Source: Inonotus obliquus (Eukaryota > Basidiomycota > Agaricomycetes > Hymenochaetales > Hymenochaetaceae). Taken from it: a stretch of 64,000 nucleotides of DNA. The notes beneath the pieces were generated by a model, which was not told the origin of the DNA, did not search any database, and saw only the letters and a program-made list of their open reading frames with translations. Both the position numbers and the translations under genes were made by a program. Location of the stretch: contig JAJHTX010000004.1 in the NCBI GenBank assembly GCA_032164295.1, positions 310,001 through 374,000 on the forward strand, in the 5' to 3' direction. Every line of letters begins with the position of its first letter. Within the stretch, counting starts at the first letter, position 1. Positions 61,780 to 64,000 of this stretch are shown here, piece after piece.

Positions 61780-62310
61780 TAATAAATACATTTTTTTTAA
61801 AAAAAGAGTGCATATGTAAGACACTCACCCCATAGAAACATCAGCAGTTCTGAGCCTACTAAGTTTGCATGTACAGCTGCAAATATTGTTCCGTGGATTC
61901 TTTCTGCTACTCCATTCAGCTAAGGTATCTTATGGATAGTTAGTCAATGCATAGTGATATATTTACTGAGGTAGTCTTCAAAATTGCATGATAGAAATAC
62001 TGTGTCGTTATCTGACTGCTGTACCTTTACTGTAATATTGAACTGCATTTTTAGCCAAGTTTGGAAGGTTTTGTACTTAGCTAATGCTTTAGATTTCTCA
62101 CACATTATGAACATCTGGTACCACCTTATTACATTATCTACAAACATGAGAGCATATCATCTATGACTAATCATCTGTACCGAAACAGAGTTGTGCTTGA
62201 TCTTAGTCAGAGCACATGCAACATAGTTCTTTTCTTCTATATATTCTAGATTCAGCCTAACTCTAACTAACTTGCTATTTTGAGTGAGGTGCTTGATGTA
62301 CTGATAGTTG
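61780..62310 (-). pseudogene. Copia pre-integrase and integrase remnant
   Basis: Minus strand, degenerate: VNYQYIKHLTQ and YVACALTKIK (the GAG pre-integrase zinc region has decayed), then FVDNVIRWYQMFIMCEKS, LAKYKTFQTWLKMQF, VQQSDNDTVFLSCNFEDYL and LNGVAERIHGTIFAAV (integrase core with the Asp and Glu positions still readable). Stops break it in several places. It may be the missing half of the Copia element at 49070-50010. Confidence 0.82.
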
Positions 62311-62365
62311 ACGTGACCTAATTGCTAATATAAATCATATCACAATACCTTTGGCCAGCCGTTTT

Positions 62366-62780
62366 ACAGCTGTTTGCAAAAATATTGGCAGTCGGACCTT
62401 TATGTACTTTCTTTTGATGTGTGTCATGCCCTCAGCACTCAAAAATGCACTAATGCATCAATTTCTTGATCAATACTGCACATATGGACATGATACTAGC
62501 ACTAAAAAAATCTCCTCGAAAATGTGCTTCTGGTAATAGCAATATGTTGTGAATCGAATGCACACACACCCCGGTGGACAAGACAACATTCTTACTTGTG
62601 CTAATCATCACATTGTCCCTTGTATACAGCATCCCTACAACAATAAATACAGCATGCAAATTCTTCATTCAAAAACCAAAAAAAAAAATCTTCTCAAAAA
62701 GGTGCTTTTAGTGATATCAATATGTTGTAGAATGAATACACACATGCCCTGGTGGAAAAGAGAACATTCTCACTTGTTCT
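62366..62780 (+). repeat. Repeat R2, copy 2 (tandem ~175-bp units)
   Basis: Shares TTACAGCTGTTTGCAAAAA and CAATACTGCACATA with 48433-48800, same orientation. Two internal units begin AAAAAATCT.CTC.AAAA.GTGCTT and end in ACACAC.CCC.GGTGGA (about 62505-62590 and 62680-62765). Confidence 0.5.
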
Positions 62781-63297
62781 GATTATCACTTCACCTTGAC
62801 TGTCCTGTATTCTAAGATAACCCTACAACATCTGCTTTCTTGGCCTATCTGTTACATCAACAGCTCTGTCCTAGCCTAAGATAGAAAGCTGGACCAAGCA
62901 GGGTGTGCACGGTTAGCAAAATTAGGTGTGATATCCTAGGACAGTAACAACAATGAGCATTGTCTAATGTGATAATGTGAGGTTGTTAGTCAGCTTACAC
63001 ATTCTCTTTGCAGCCAGCTGTCCTGTTGCTTGCTGCTGCACAACAAAAGAGGAGCAATGGCAGGATCACATGAAAAACAACACTTGGTGGGGATTGTAGA
63101 ATAAGCAAGGGTGTTGCGCAAGTAATAGATGGGTGTGATAATCAAATGTATGCTATATAGATAGTAAAACACATTAATAGCATATCTTGCTCTTACTCCT
63201 ATCTTCCAACAACTTGTATGGTCCAACGTTGCAGCAGAATTTCTGATGACTTGAGAGAATGCATCATAAGGATCTATTAAAGTGGGACTTGTGTCGC
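62781..63297. other. AT-rich transposon-derived spacer
   Basis: About 500 bases without recognisable coding sequence, between R2 and the LTR-like repeat copy C. Confidence 0.4.
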
Positions 63298-64000
63298 TAA
63301 ATGTGCGAGATCACGTCTAGTACCGAAATACCGAGATAAGGGGTGTATGGTTTTAAGTGAGGGAGAGCTAATACATACTAGTACTTTACCAGTATGGTCA
63401 CAGTACTTGTTGTTTATAAAAAGGGGGAGTGAATGGACTGGCCAGAAGTGAAGGGTATGAGACTCTGGTATGAAAAGAGTAGGTTAGAGCATGGAAAAAA
63501 CTTTAGTACAGGTTGGTACAAGAGAGAACGTAGCAAAACAAAAGTCTAATACCATAGAAAAAACCTCGGTACAGGTCAGTATAAAAACAAAGGGGTCGAA
63601 ACGTGGAGAAATGTTGTCAAGTAAGAAGGTCAGTACAGAAACAAAAGGGTGATATGCAGAATACAAAGGATAATTAAAGGTTGGTACCATGGGAAAAATG
63701 TTGGTACAGGTCAGTACTACAAGAAAACAACTAGCACAGAGTGGTATAGCAAGAAACAGAATGGGAGAGACTGGTGGATGAAGGTGTCGACTGGACTGGG
63801 AAGCAAACCTGAGCCCTTGCACGGGAGGCTAACTCCTGAGGTTCACTTGAGATAGAGCTGAGATGGGACCGGGATAGAACTTGAGATGAGACTGAGACAG
63901 AACTGAGAAGGGGGTGAGGAAACCTGAGCCCTCATGCTAGAGGCTAGCTTCTAAGATTACCTTGAGAGCTACTACATACAGGAGGAGATATTCATACTAC
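63298..64000 (-). repeat. Dispersed LTR-like repeat, copy C (cut by window edge)
   Basis: Minus-strand copy of the repeat at 6230-7421, starting with the shared end CTCGCACATTTAGCG (plus strand 63298) and running to the TATA region at the right window edge. Its end sequence is closer to copy A than to copy B. Confidence 0.62.

Overview
This window is nuclear DNA from a filamentous basidiomycete (Agaricomycete), most likely a wood-decaying white-rot species. The genes are dense and cut by many short GT-AG introns (about 43-75 nt). The gene content includes a secreted class II peroxidase with a complete manganese site, several cytochrome P450s, a CBM19 chitin-binding secreted protein, a Crinkler-type NTPase and Tad-like, Copia and Fot1/pogo transposons. 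Exon boundaries below were inferred by hand from splice signals, reading phase and family resemblance.

Layout. 1-2992: 3' part of SMC3 (cohesin), cut by the left window edge. 3378-12332: two close paralogous P450 genes in the same orientation, separated by a 4.27-kb terminal-inverted-repeat element (5315-9581) that carries a broken cyclin gene and a dispersed LTR-like repeat. 12450-13280: an 831-bp MITE-like element. 13661-20580: MFS transporter (nodulin-like type) with a 10-nt micro-exon, a probable mitochondrial protein on the minus strand, and a kelch-like acidic protein divergent from it. 20948-21969: a possible third TIR element just upstream of TCF25 (22029-25121). 26261-26746: small predicted GPI-anchored secreted protein. 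29068-31147: a third, unrelated P450. 31392-32883: CBM19 secreted protein (minus). 33554-34939: alpha/beta hydrolase with a possible peroxisomal signal. 36208-37479: manganese peroxidase. 37787-39680: ADE2. 39849-41210: Crinkler-like NTPase (minus). 41526-48255: URB1/Npa1, about 2060 aa.

48300-64000 is a transposon graveyard. A degenerate Tad-like LINE (about 51560-61400, plus strand) holds a 567-bp solo LTR with a perfect 5-bp target duplication (TAAAG) and a 3.38-kb Fot1/pogo DNA transposon with TA duplications. Around it lie Copia integrase and RT-RNase H fragments on the minus strand that may be the two halves of one split element. Three copies of a roughly 1.2-kb LTR-like repeat occur in the window (6230-7421, 50011-51300 and 63298 to the right edge).

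The host genes do not form one pathway. SMC3 (chromosome cohesion), URB1 and TCF25 (ribosome biogenesis / ribosome quality control) and ADE2 (purine synthesis) are housekeeping genes. The P450s, peroxidase, CBM19 protein and hydrolase fit a lignocellulose-degrading or secondary-metabolic lifestyle. I saw no tRNA, rRNA or CRISPR.
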